NCBI RefSeq assembly: GCF_040954835.1
Contig: NC_090706.1
Span: forward strand, 35,287,148-35,351,147
Direction of reading: 5' to 3'
Source: Lepisosteus oculatus
Lineage: Eukaryota; Chordata; Actinopteri; Semionotiformes; Lepisosteidae
DNA: 64,000 nt
Below, piece by piece: positions 1 to 12,250 of this stretch (position 1 is the stretch's first letter; each line of letters starts with the position of its first letter). Made by a program: the position numbers and the translations under genes. Under the pieces are notes generated by a model, which was not told the origin of the DNA, searched no databases, and saw nothing but the letters and a program-made list of their open reading frames with translations.

Positions 1-575
1 TCCATCTTACAATAAATTACAAGGATTGTAACAGATACAATTTATTGCTTTGCATGAATAGCTAGACTTAGAATCAAATAGAGATCTTGTGCTTTGACTG
101 TGAATAATTTCCTTTCTCCTTTCTTATTTTTGTTACCTAAACATTGTCAAACAAGTTACAATTCCCCTCCCAGAGTCCTACTTTGATTAATGATGAATAG
201 ATAGATAGATACTTTATTGATCCCGTGAGGGAAATTGCAGTGCAACAGCAGCTTAACACAGACAACACAGCCACAGTGTAACGAATGATACAATAATAAT
301 AATAATAATAGTACAATACATACAATACAATCAGTACAGTGAGGGGAGCACTAAAAGAGTTACTCACAGTCCGGACACACAAAGAACAAACTAGAACAGA
401 ACAGTACGCAGAAAAATCGTATCACACATATGAATACAAATAAAGATGTAAATATAGATATAGATATAAATATAAATGTATTGCACGGGTCCCTGGCATA
501 TATTGCACAAAAAACGGTTGTAAACGGGAAAAGAAAAGAAAGAGAACAGATGTAGCAGTAGATGTGTAGATGCTT

Positions 576-1643
576 TCAGTCCAGAAACATGTCACTGTCA
601 ATGTTGCCTCTGCCTAGACACAAGGTGGATGCGTTGTACAGTCTTATGGCAGAAGGCAAGAATGACCTCCTGTAGCTCTCCCTGTCACACCGTGGATGAA
701 TCAGTCTATTGCTGAACGTGCTCTTCATTTCTACAAGCCTGTCATAAAGGGGTTTAGAGATGTTGTCCATGATGGCCTCTAGTTTGGACACCATTCTCCT
801 CTCAGCCACTACCTCCGAGGGGTCCAGGTCAGACCCAGTGACAGAGCTTGGTCTCCTGATGAGCTTGTTCAGCCTTTTAGAATCCACTGCTCTAATCCCA
901 GAGCCCCAGCACACCACTGCGTAGAAAATGGCACTCGCTACCACCGACTGATAGAACATATGTAGCATCTTACTACATACGTGGAAGGACCTGAGCCTCC
1001 TCAAGAAGTAAAGTCGGCTCTGTCCCTTCTTATAGATGGCCTCGAAGTTCTTAGACCATTCCAGTCTATCGTCGATGTGCACTCCCAGGTACTTGTACGA
1101 GTCCACCATCTCCACGCCACTCCCATGGATGTAGACAGGAGTAGGTTTGACCTTTTTCCTCCTGAAATCTACCACCAGTTCCTTTGTCTTTGTTACATTC
1201 AGTTCCAAGTGGTTCACCCCACACCACTCCACAAAGCTGCTGACCAGTCCTCTGTACTCCTCCTCCTGTTCACCCTTGATACATCCCACAATTGCAGAGT
1301 CATCTGAGAACTTCTGCAGGTGGCATGACTTTGAGTTGTACTTAAAGTCCGAAGTATAGAGGGTGAAGAGGAATGGAGAAAGAACTGTCCCTTGAGGTCC
1401 CCCTGTATTACTCACTACCTGTTCAGACGCATAGTTCTGAAGTCTCACAGACTGTGGTCTGCCTGTCAGGTAGTCAGTGATCCACGAGGTCATGGAGGCA
1501 TCGACTTGCATCTCCTCCAGCTTCCTCCTTAGAAGTAAGGGCTGGACGGTATTCAAGGCACTGGAGAAGTCGAAAAACATAATCCTTACAGTGTTGCCAG
1601 CCACACAGGGCCCTGAATCAAACCTTTTAAAGAACTGGTTCAA
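576..1643 (-). pseudogene. LINE reverse transcriptase domain, 355-residue remnant frame
   Basis: RNA-dependent DNA polymerase fragment of the LINE at 194-1912. The frame covers the palm and thumb: FDFSSA near residues 24-29 (first catalytic aspartate region), GGPQGTVLSP near 81-90 (usually GAPQG), and the catalytic FSDD at 112-115, where FADD is more usual. The C-terminal part includes KYLGVHIDDRLEW, YKKGQSRLYFLRRLRSF and RSFLPSAIRLYN, hallmarks of this fish LINE group. There is no natural start: the codon after the TAG at 1644-1646 is TTG, so this is the downstream part of one frame interrupted by that stop. It is neither a host gene nor a likely active enzyme, although 355 codons without another stop suggest a fairly recent insertion. 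Confidence 0.88.
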
Positions 1644-1865
1644 CTAGTTGGCCATCTCCAGGTTCCCCTCTGTTGCACCCCCAGCCTGTTTGAAGCCAGT
1701 GATCTCTCTCATGCAGCTCCATACATCCCTCACCCTATTCCTTTGCAGCTTGTCCTCTACCTTCCTCCTGTAGGCGTCCTTGCTCTCTCTTAACTTCTGC
1801 TTTAGCTCCCTCTGTACACGCTTGACCTCTTCCTTATCCCCTCCTAAAGGCTCTCTTCTTGTCAT
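1644..1865 (-). pseudogene. LINE linker fragment between endonuclease and reverse transcriptase
   Basis: In-frame continuation upstream of the RT remnant, ending at the TAG at 1644-1646. It is rich in basic and acidic residues (VQRELKQKLRESKDAYRRKVEDKL) and ends in DVWSCMREITGFK, a segment commonly found just before RT in fish L2/CR1-like elements. Upstream of about 1850 the homologous reading (NNKPWITSNLKALLNDKKRAF) lies in another frame, which shows a one-base indel. It is part of the mobile element and not an independent gene. Confidence 0.8.
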
Positions 1866-1912
1866 TCAGCAGAGCCTTCAGGTTGCTGGTGATCCAGGGT
1901 TTGTTATTGGAA

Positions 1913-4900
1913 AAGCAATGTACTATTTAACAGTGAATGTTAAATAGCCTTTTACAGCCAGAAACAGTACACCTGAAAATGAGAATGTAGCAAATCAGAA
2001 AAAATCCTTTGCAAGCAGAACATTATTGGATGTAACTAATACAATGTATGAATTATAGGATTCAGTACTAGCCGACGTTTAACTTTTCTGATGTTCCTAG
2101 GTTGAGCTCTAATGATTTGATTTGTCAGGTCTTTGGAAAGTAGAGTGTAACTTAAAGTATAAAATTAAGGCAGAAAAGTAAGGGGGTGTTAGAGGCACCT
2201 TATGGTTATTAATCAGCAGCAAGGCAGTAATTTAAAGAAAAGTTTTGGAGACTCCTGCCTTGCAGGTCTTGCTTGCTGACATAGGGTCCATCTGCCCATG
2301 ACCCTGTATTGGATAAAGCAGTTAGAAACTGGGTGGATTAAAGTACTGGAGACACAGGATGTCTCACATTAGACCTTTCATATGAAGAGCCTTCATTAAA
2401 AGGCAAATCAAGTTGCTAATGGGAAAGAGAAAGAGGGTGATACCATTTAAAAACAATTACGCAAGCGTACCATTCAATTACTCATTAAAGAGCATTACAC
2501 ACCCGTAACTAAATCTCAATTAAGGAAATTGTGTTCAAACTCTCATTACAGTATATAATAATTCCATGGGGACAGTGTTAAAAAGTGTCCCTAAATGTTT
2601 CATATGGTCATCATTTCAAATAGATACAAGAGGGCAAATGTTTTGAGTAAGTACTGCCTTTCAGTCATGCACCATACAGTATGCCTAAATGGAAAGGTGC
2701 TTACACGTGCTTTGAACAAGCAAGCTGGTGCTTCAAAACCTTTCATGTTATCACTATTCCTCTCTATCATATCTGAAGAACAACTTAAGGCAATCTTCAC
2801 TGAATCTTTAATATGTGTAACTGGTATTTATTTTGGCAATACGTTATATTTAGCTATCAACTTTCTTCAGGAGATCTCTGCTTCATTTTGCACGTCTTAT
2901 GACTTGAGTCATGCTGATGCTGCGCTATATCCAGTCATGTACAGTATGCTCAGATAATCCCCCATCCAAAATATTCACACTTAGCCTCAAAACTATTGTA
3001 CATTCTTGAGAATAATAAGCTTTTTTTTTGTTTTAATTAGCATTTTGTTAAGAAAATCATGTTGTGGGGAGACTACCTTGCAGGGAATCGATCTTCAATT
3101 GTAATGGATTTAAATGCTGATGCTGTTATTTATGAACTTAAAGCATTCATAGTCTTATGTCTAAATATACCTTTATATATAAATGTACAGTATGCATTTA
3201 CAGAGAGAGGGGGATTTGGATACAAATGATAACAATAAAACATATACTGTGTTGTAGTCCACAAAATCAGGCATGTTTTAATTTTTTGCCCACATAGGAA
3301 GACAGAACATCAAAATATGTGAATTTAGATTGATTCTCGAGAGTATGTTCTAGGAATCCATCATAATTCTTTGTTATTTTTTTAATACTAAATCTCCAGC
3401 AGACACCCATGTTTGTAATCTGCTCAGGCATCATCTCTGGGGACGACAGGTTTCAAACTGTGCAGCTTTCTTACTGTTCATTAAAGTTTTCGTCTTTGCT
3501 CCCCTTAAGGTTCACAGAACACAATGAAATCCTCAGTTATTTTTTATTTTTCTTCCAGATAATTACATTTTTATGATATCTGGTGGCTAATTTTTCATTT
3601 GCTCTCTTTTTTTATAAAAAATGGAATGCCCTGCGGTATTATTTTGTTGTCTTTCAGAGGGTGTCTATACTACAAATTCATGCTTGCCCTGTCTCTCTCT
3701 GCTCCACCCCATAAAAACACACAATACTTATGAAAAAATAATGAGAATAATAATAGCATTTTTAGCAAAGCCTAGGGGATTATAAACAGATTTCACAGAA
3801 ACAATATATTTTGCAATGAGAGGCTACGCTTATGTGCACTGTTGCAAATATCTGTTTCTACCCTAGTTCAGCAGACCCTGTTCAATAAATGCCGTAGGTC
3901 ATTTTCTCATAATTTCTGACTTTTCATCATCATATCTTGCAGAATTCTACAAAATACTGTGTCTGACAGAAACAAGCATCGTGTGAAGCAACATTTGTAG
4001 TTCACACATAACTCAAAACAAAGTGTTTATAATCATACTAACAGCAATAAGCTTTATTTTATAAAGCTCCTTCATAACAAATGATCTCAAGGTACAGAAA
4101 AATGGACTGTACATTTGAGCAAATCTCTTAACAGTTTGACAAGAGAGTTTGTCTCTCTCTTAAGAATCTGTCAAACTTGCTTTTCATTTTTTTAAATGAA
4201 GGAATGATGCTGCATATGTAGACCAAGCCTAAACTGAACCTACAACGCTTACATCTTTATATATACAGTGCATGCATGATACTTCTCTGTGATACACACG
4301 CAATGGCTCAGTGGAGAATTGATCTTGCTGGTTTATTTTTGTGCATGTTTTGATGATAGGGCTTATTGCAAACTGTAAAAAATACAACTCATGGGATCAC
4401 AGATTGAGACTTTTTACTGTTTTCTGTAGCAGTGGACCATCTCTGTCAGTTAAAAAGCGGCTCTTGTCTTTGAAATGGCCACTGGTGCTTTGTCAAATTC
4501 CTGCTGGAATTCTAAAATCTGTTGGAATAATGACAAGGGTGATATACCTTTGGATTGAGATTTAATTTGCTTGCATAGGAAAATAAAAAAAAACTTACGT
4601 TTTGAAGAAAAACATCCCTCACATTTCTCAATCAATGTAAAAAATATTTAATTGGAGCAATTCCCAGGCATTAACACCATAAACAATAGAACACATTTGT
4701 TAGGGTAATTGCACTCTTTCTAAAGGGATTGTTGCTTGGTTTGAGGAGATACATTTAATGTAAATCTCCTAGAAACTGGCAAGAATGGAGCGAATCTGTT
4801 TTCTGCAAATGTGACTCTAGTCTGTCATTTCTTGTTTTCATATCCGTAATAACAGGACTGGGTGTTCTGGGAAGGTGTGATAGAAGTCAAATTTACATCA

Positions 4901-6599
4901 GGGTAAGAATTAACAGCTGGGGTTGAGAAATCACTTGAGCTGGAATTATTAGCAGCTATGTTCCCTCCATCATTGCAACTGGCCACTAAAGGAAGATTAA
5001 CAAAATAATTATTGGAAGTACTGGCATGTAGCAGATCTGAGAGAATGTGTCTGCTTCAAGCTGCTTTTATGCTAGACTGTGTAGAAAGGATGAAAAGCTG
5101 TCAGTTAAATCCCTCAAACTTTTTTAATGCACAAATTTAACAAATTAATACAGCACAGCCTCTGCCACTGATCCATACACTGATGGATTATATTGTATTT
5201 GTTCACCCTTATAAAATGAAGTCAAAACATACCTTTTTGGTAAATAACTCGAAGTTCATGCTGGCACCTCAATCATGGGAATAGGGAGAAAATTTAATTA
5301 TTCAAAGGTGTGGAATCTATAAAGTGATTAAGTGTCAAACCCACTCCATCTAATACTTGCCTTTCACAGATCATATCCGTTTCAAGAATAAATGTAATTT
5401 TGGAATATAAGTGACAGAGGACACCTTCAGGATATATGTTATGTTTAAGTGCCTTCCCTTGGCATAATTCAATCACAGAGGGAAAACAAATAACAAGGAG
5501 AAAATGACTGTGGTCAGACCGAGCCTAGGTTTATGGTGAATGTAAATGTGGACCTTGCTCTTATATTAGTCCAGGATCAAAGCGTTAACTGTGAGGTCAC
5601 TGTGTTTAAATTAAAGCTGCCAGTTAATGGAATGATGGATGACATGGTACAGAGCAGTAGGCAACAACAGAGCTGGAGGTGTTCCTTAGTGGGTAATTAT
5701 TTAGTGTGCCTGACTGAGCTCAGCAAGACAGGGGAAGCCCCTGGCAACAGGAGTTCTGCTATTTTTTTTTTCCAAAAGGTTTAAAATATAAGTGTGGCTA
5801 CATTGCCATTCAAGTGTCTGAACACTTTTAAGTGCTGTGAAAAGCATCTTAGCTGCCACTAGAGGCATATATCTCATGGCCTGATTGGTACTCCAAGAAT
5901 GAATGACATTTGTTTACTGGAACCAATTAAGTCTATCTGTCAGTTTTGTCTGGCCGGAGAAATATATACCTACAGAATATATTTTACTGTTATTTTGCCC
6001 CTGCCAGGAACCATCCAGAAGAGTAGGCTCTGATGGTTCAATGAAATCTCATCTGGAGCACCTTGAACTTGACCTAAACACTCTTGCCATTACTTTGAGG
6101 CACTAATCTTGTATTAAATGAGATTTCCCAAGGAAATAAAAGCAGGAGGGACATTTTATATAAACCTAGCGTGTTCAGATGTTCACCATAGCAAAGCAAC
6201 TTCAAACCATCCCCCAGAGAATAAAAGCAAATGTTACAATAGTTAAAATGGAAAATGTAGATACAATGCGCTAAGCAGGACTCAAATGCACTTGCTTTGA
6301 AATGCTCTCCTCAACAAAAAGGATTCAACACTGCAATCCTTAGCCTTACATATATGTTCTGCTTCCAGTTTTCTTCCTATTCATTCAGATTCTGTGACAT
6401 GAACTGTCAAGCTACTCGGCATATACCAAGAGAGACCCCATTAAGGTAGGAATTGTGTGCTGTGTAATTTATTCTGCTGTAAAGAAATGTTATGTCTCTG
6501 TGTGTGAGGAAATACAAACTTGAACTTCTCAGCTTCCTCATTCCAGAATATCCTGCCAATTTAAAAACAAAAATTAGGGTTTTCTTCAAGTTCTCACAC
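1913..6599. other. Intergenic, gene-poor; a few conserved-looking patches
   Basis: No exon with recognisable protein similarity and no long frame was found (the longest is 120 codons and looks random). The sequence is AT-rich. Patches that resemble vertebrate conserved non-coding elements, because they are mixed in composition, free of simple repeats and rich in TAAT and ATTA cores, lie near 2400-2580, 4880-5010 and 5540-5760. This rests on composition alone. Confidence 0.4.
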
Positions 6600-7450
6600 A
6601 ATGTGATTACACCCCTGAAGGGAGCATCTGATGTGTGTCACGGTTTCCCGATGGCAAACTCTTCAATCACTTGAGAAGAAAAATGGTTTAATTCCAGCGT
6701 GCGAGGGAAAACTTGTCCTGCCTTCATCAAAAGCGCAGTCACATACGCACTCTCAACTACCTAGCCGTCACACGTTCACACAAACCCCGTCTCACTGATT
6801 AAAATATCAAACTGTTAGCCAGGCCACCCTGGAAGATGGCTTTGAATATATATTTGCCATATTCCAATAGTCAAGTATCTCCGCTGACCGACCCTTTTCC
6901 TCATAGCCCAGGGGACTCCATTAAACAGATACAGTTAAAGCAAACAAGATGTCAGAACGTGCCCCCGATGTTTAAAAATCGCTGTGATTGAAAATGACAG
7001 TATGTTTCAGGAGTGATTAGTATGAGCACGACACGGCAGCAGGCTTATTTTTTATTATTATATTGCTAGGTTCTCGGTCTCTCCTTTTTTTTTTTTTGGT
7101 CTCTGCATTTTGTGATTTAAGCTTTAAATCACCATCTGACAGTTGGAGCAAAACAAGGCGGAACAATTAATGTCAGAAGCCATTACTGGTGGCCCTGTCA
7201 TCCTCAGAAATGTGAGATTGCTAATGGTTTCTGCAATTAGGGCAGACAAGGTTGCATTGTCATTACTCCTATGAGATAATACCGAATATCAAAAGAGTAC
7301 GGGGCTGGAGATGGATGCGGTTTTAAAAGAGCCTCAATTTTTACCTTTCATAAAAGATAATTTTAATGAGGGCTTGGGTTCACTGTATTAGAATGCACTC
7401 CTGAAATATTTATGCAATTTGTTTGCTGGCACGATGCATAGATGTAAAGG
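6600..7450. promoter_or_regulatory. Candidate conserved non-coding element (enhancer-like)
   Basis: This 850-bp stretch has no coding frame but is balanced and complex in composition, unlike the AT-rich surroundings. It carries many homeodomain-type TAAT/ATTA cores, a near-octamer 'tttatgcaat' (about 7408-7417), and a 9-bp inverted repeat, gtgatttaa/ttaaatcac, at 7112-7120 and 7124-7132 with a 3-base spacer. Such texture in a gene-poor flank is typical of developmental enhancers. The target is unknown: SMAD5 is about 19 kb to the right, and a neighbour left of the window is equally possible. Without an alignment this is a candidate only. Confidence 0.4.
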
Positions 7451-9509
7451 TCTAGGTCCATTTTGCTTAAGTGCACAGGATTTGAACAGAAAAACTCCAT
7501 TTAGTTGGAAAATTAAAACAAATACAAACACTTTGAACATGGAAAAAACAAATTATAGCCAACCCTTGAGATACCATTAGATGAATCCCAAGCTGGTATG
7601 ATAATAACGCTCTTATTTAAAATCTGTCTGAAACACATTCCCCATTATATTGAATTAGGCACCTTTATTTTGCAGTTTAAGTTAACTGAGAGCTCTTTTC
7701 TTCCTTCTGTTCTCTTTCCTTCCAGAGCAAGTCAAGACATGCTGCAGACAGCTGAAGTGAATAAGAACTGTCTCATTAATCTTTGATTTCTACAGGTTAA
7801 TCATACATTTTGCAATATATGTTTTATATAATTTTACAGTCACACGTAAAGAAAAATGTGCTTAATGTGTAATGTTAAAATGAGCATAGTTGTGTTGCAC
7901 CTAAATTTCTTTCAACATTTTCATTCAAAACAATATACAGTATATACACACAACTCTTCACCAAGGATATCTGAAATTGGGACATTTAATTAAAAAATGA
8001 TGCATCAGTAACAATGTTATCAAAGTTGTTAAATGTAATACAATTATCTATTAAATTCATACTTTTATTGAGGAAACTATTCTTTTCACCTACAGTAGTG
8101 CACAGTAATAGCCACTGTCTGAGCAATTTATTCATGCTAACATTTGGCTTATACAATTTAGTTGGGTTTTGCTCATTCTCTTTTTTTTTTCTTCAAACAT
8201 GAGGTTACATAACTTCACAAGTTGTCAATTAGCTTTTCTAATCTGTCATTTACACGTTAGAATTAAATTACAGAGTTGGCATTTGTGAAATAAAAATCAA
8301 TTCACTGAATTAGTTTGTAACAAAAGCTTTTCATACCTCTGGCCATGTTGGAATAGCATTACATACTTTATATTTCAGAAATATTTAGATTCCATGTGTA
8401 TGTCCTTAGATAACTTTATATTCAATATGTTATAACCAGAAAACTGAGAAAATGACACAAGGCTGATTATACTAGTCGATGGGATACATACATTAGATAT
8501 TAGAATGAATCTAATGACTACCAATATATACAGGTACAAGATAAATTCAATATAGTGTAGTGTATATATAAAATATATACACTACAAATTCAGCTATATA
8601 AAGGAATATATGCCAAGGTATATACTTGTACTGTATATAAATACTTTCTAAAACTCTATAATTATCTTTTTGAACTATCATTGGTCTTCAGTTACAAGCT
8701 GCAGAATTAAGTGTTGTTTTAAAGTTTTTATTTCACACTCAGAAATGTTATGCTCAGTTGTTCATATTTTTTTAAATGCTTATTCTGCCATTCATTAATG
8801 TAAATTCTTCACGCATAAAATTCCAGAACGTAATTAATACTTAATATCTACTGTAGGATGGATTGATTGAATGCCACATAGAGCATATGATGTTGTATCT
8901 GACCATAATGATTCATACAATTCAGGTGTTAATGAGATAATTGTGGTTGTGATATTCATGCAGTTGCCTAATTTTTACTAGTTTAATTGGATTAACATGA
9001 TTTTTTAAGTATTTTGCATCATAAAGAACAAAACAGACCTTGATTAAGCTGTATCCTAAATTAGATCATTGATCAATCTGTCATTGCAATATTATCTACC
9101 TTTTATATTAGATAAGGACTGCCAGGAGCCTGATGATTATTGTGGCTTTTAAGACAGTTAGACATGCAACAAAAAAAGAAACACACCAAAATATATAAAA
9201 TACACATCCCGGAGTAGTCTGGTCATTTGATCCAAAGACTTCAGGTCTTCAGCTATCATGAGATCCTGGCAGACAATTCATGCTCGTCTCATTCTGTTTG
9301 CTTATATGGTTTCCTTGTTATTATGTTTTGACAACAAATCTCGGTGACATCCACCATTCTGTAACCCATGGGCATGTGAACCATTTAATCATACATGACT
9401 ATGGGTTTTTATTCTCTCCATTTCAAATCAGGCTTCTACCATCAGTCTTATTTTCTTTCATCCAAATTACCATTATCATTTAAAACGTACACACAGATTT
9501 AAGACTATA
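7451..9509. other. AT-rich intergenic sequence with a small perfect hairpin
   Basis: No gene seen. At 8557-8585 there is a perfect inverted repeat: 13-base arms gtagtgtatatat/atatatacactac around an aaa loop, within TATA-rich sequence. It could be a MITE relic or merely low-complexity sequence. Confidence 0.5.
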
Positions 9510-9870
9510 AACGAAAAGAGGCAGTCTGACCCACTTAAGCTGTTTGGTTGATTGTAGCTGGATGATGCTGATGCAGATTCAAGGATCTCGACCAGCTGTT
9601 TCTTGAAAGGTGATAGGGTATCAGCTCCAGTAACATGCCTAGGTAGCATATTTCATACTCCCAGAGCCATTTGAATAAAACAGTGCCTCCTGTTCTCAAT
9701 TTTAAATGCCTAACTCTTGATTTCTGCTATTGTTCTCTTGTTTGTATTTCACTTTTTATTCTGAATAGGCTCATTAGCTTGATGTTGTTAACACCTTTTT
9801 GAATACCTGAATTTGGTCTCCCCATAGTCTTTTGCATTTGGAACTAAAAAGATTCCGTTATTTTAGATAC
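9510..9870 (+). repeat. Dispersed repeat, family R, copy A (most complete)
   Basis: About 360 bp shares an ordered series of blocks with copies near 19455 and 35170: 'cagctgtttcttgaaag...tcagctcca', then 'cagtgcctcctgttctc', then 'ttgaatacctgaatttggtctcccc'. From memory this resembles a very common repeat in gar, bowfin and sturgeon genomes. It has no coding frame. All three copies in the window read in the same direction. Confidence 0.65.
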
Positions 9871-11699
9871 AGAGACCATATCAGGAGAGCAACAATCAGC
9901 CTGGCTCATGAGTAAACCCAAGAGCTTTAAGAATGAGGTTGGGTAGAGCTTGAAAATGCTCATTTGGTTTAAAATCTTCTCCAAGTTGGGTCTCTCCCAG
10001 ATTGCTTCCACTCAATCTCACCATGTTCAACTGCTGCCAGTGCTTCCATATGTGGCTATGAATTATTCATAAGCCTGCCTGTTCATAGACATCTTACAAA
10101 ACACTTTTCCCCTCTTCACATTGGGAGTTTTGGAGAGCAGCACCAGCGTTTAGGATTTTTATGTTCTTTTAAATATGAATAGAGAATGAAACACCCTAAT
10201 GGCTACTGTACACAAGGTCATATTAGAAAAGACATATCAAATTGAAATTTGTCTTTATAATTTAACAGGATAAACATCAGACAGTCCTGGGTGGCCACAT
10301 AATGGAAGGGATTGTCTAACATCACCCCCGATAGATAGATAATACTTTATTAATCCCGTAGGGAAATTGATGAATATGATGATATGATATCATCATATAT
10401 GATATGTTTAGTGGAACTCCTGGAAATGTGGTAAAGAGAAACCAAGCAGGGAAATATATTCTTTTCACACTGCATACAGGATACCTCTTTTCTTTTGCAG
10501 ATAACTCCCTCTTGAAGATATGCTGTTGAATTGGTGCATTTGCTTGAAGCTCATTTAGCTCGTTTGAAACTCCCACAGACACCTATTGGAAATCTCACAG
10601 AGATGATCTTGTTTTAATGAATTTGCATCTGCTACAATTAGACAATATCACCTCTAATAATGCAGCTGTTAAATGGCAGTTTTTATCAATTGTTAAACAC
10701 AATGTAACCTCTACAATTCTCACTTTCCAGAAGAATTTAACTAATTAGTAATGAAAAGTTTTGATGATGAAAACCGTGCATAAATAGCATTACAGACAAG
10801 AGTGGATACTTAAAAATCACTCTTTTATGCTGAGGGGCTACCTGACCCTTAGTTTCACTATATGCTGATTTATAATTTTGTTTTAAATATGTTCAAATAC
10901 AGTATATGCATGGAATTACCCTTCAACAAAACCTATACTATTGCACTTCATATTAATCTCATTATAATATACAGAAATTGCTTAACTGATAAGCAAAAAT
11001 TAGTTTACACTTTCAGAGGGCACTGTATAATTTTTTTTTCTTTTGACCATGGTGATTCTGTTTGGTATATACTGTCAGCCATCTCTTGCTGTGCTCTTCA
11101 GTATTATGTTCTCATACAGTAGATTAATTTATACCTCCTTCCTCTTTTAACACGTTAAAAAAACATGTGCAAGTTCATTCACGCTAATAATTTATTGCAC
11201 TTACAATTAACAAAAACAAGTCACTCATATCAGGTGGGTCATAAACGTACTTGTTCACAAACCAGGATTGCTAGTTGAAATTACATCACGTCCATTTGAA
11301 ACAACCTTTTTGATTAATTCAGGAAGCTAAAATTAGTTAAATGTTTTCATTTATTCCGATAGGAGTTCACATGGCTTGGGATTAAAATTTCACCTAGAAT
11401 GAGCCAGCTGCTCCTGCAATAAAAGTATGCGTGTGCACTTACAGCATGCAGTGGTATTCTACGAAGGAGCTCTACCATAGCCAAGGTCCCATATCTTCAA
11501 TCCATTAATCCACCAATTCAAAACACTGTTGCTGCCAAACAAAGCTGTACCCTGGGGTTTTAGTACAGTATCAATGGTACTTTTTACACAGGACAGCTGC
11601 AAACAACTTAGTATTCTGCTGCTGTGAAAGATTTGCTACAGATACCTAGAAAAACCCAGGGACAGTAAACTTTGTGCATACAGAAGAGAAACCACAGAA
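9871..11699. other. Intergenic; LINE tail stub and a conserved-looking patch
   Basis: No gene seen. It contains the short LINE tail at 10327-10370 (separate entry). The 10590-10800 patch has many ATTA/TAAT cores and looks like a conserved element. Small open frames here (up to 86 codons) show no recognisable protein features. Confidence 0.4.
10327..10370 (-). mobile_element. LINE 3'-tail stub
   Basis: 'gatagatagata' followed by 'atactttattaatcccg', then 'tagggaaattg', repeats the extreme 3' end of the LINE at 194-230 (GATA repeats, then tactttattgatcccg, then gagggaaattg). Only about 45 bp is present, so this is either a severely 5'-truncated copy or a SINE sharing that LINE tail. Confidence 0.75.
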
Positions 11700-11965
11700 A
11701 TTGCAATTGTTATTTTGTTACTTTATTGGGTATTTAAATCAACTTGTTTCTAAAACCATACATTTACCAACTTGTCTATATGCATATACAGTACCTACCC
11801 AGTTGTTTAAGTGGGTACAACCTATATTTACAGCTGACCATTTTACTGAAGCACTCTGTGGAAAGTACACTGCTCAAGAGTGGAACAGTGCCCCATCCGG
11901 GGTGCCTACAACCTTCTAGTTACGAGCCTAGAACCCTAGCCATTACTCCACACTGCTACCTCTGA
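11700..11965 (-). mobile_element. tRNA-derived SINE
   Basis: On the minus strand from about 11965 the sequence reads as a tRNA-like head (gtgtggagtaatggctaggg, an A-box type; B-box region degraded near gttgtaggcacccc). A body follows with 'ggggcactg', 'gtgcttcagtaaaat' and 'cagctgtaaatatag', the order found in fish V-SINE or HE1-like elements. A second head-only copy lies at 29340-29452. Exact ends are uncertain. Confidence 0.7.
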
Positions 11966-11984
11966 AATATTGCTGCTTTCGTAC

Positions 11985-12250
11985 CAATTTGTTTTGTTGT
12001 TGTTGTTCTGACAGAGCTGACAGCTGCATCTGGTGCAATAAGTGATGTGCGGAGGTGCTGACAGCCATCAGGAGCCTCCAGTGTCTGTGCAGGGAGTATA
12101 GCTCCCTCTGGAGGGCATTTGTTACAGCTCGGAAGGTGTCATTTCCACGTGCCACTCAGCTTGATTCTCTGGGACCCTCTCAACATTTTATCATCCTCAT
12201 CTGTCGAGCCGTAATTAAAAGAGAATAAAAGCAAATTGCATCAAAGGGAT
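11985..12250. promoter_or_regulatory. Candidate conserved non-coding element
   Basis: This is a complex, non-repetitive stretch with several E-box or TGACAG motifs (ctgacagagctgacagctg near 12009-12027) and an ATTAAAAG run. The minus-strand 70-codon frame over it has no recognisable protein features. It is called on texture only; the role is unknown. Confidence 0.3.

Larger units (their letters stand above)
194..1912 (-). mobile_element. 5'-truncated, mutated non-LTR retrotransposon (LINE, L2/CR1-like group)
   Basis: Read on the minus strand, this is the 3' part of a fish LINE: the end of the linker before the reverse transcriptase (1644-1912), most of the RT domain and C-terminus (576-1643), a 3' UTR, and a tail ending in GATA repeats next to an 'actttattgatcccg' motif (about 194-230) that is typical of such elements. 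The RT frame shows FDFSSA, GGPQGTVLSP and FSDD motifs. The element is dead: there is a one-base frameshift near 1850 and an in-frame TAG at 1644-1646, and the endonuclease domain is missing, as expected from incomplete target-primed reverse transcription. L2/Maui-like is my best guess for the clade; CR1 or Rex1 is possible. Confidence 0.9.

Noticed and set aside
137..382. 81-codon frame rich in Tyr at the left edge
   Set aside because: Produced by the (aat)n microsatellite and LINE 3' UTR.
981..1307. 108-codon plus-strand frame
   Set aside because: Antisense shadow of the LINE reverse transcriptase.
5850..5870. CTCF-like 'gccactagaggcata'
   Set aside because: Lacks the full GGGC core; too weak to call.
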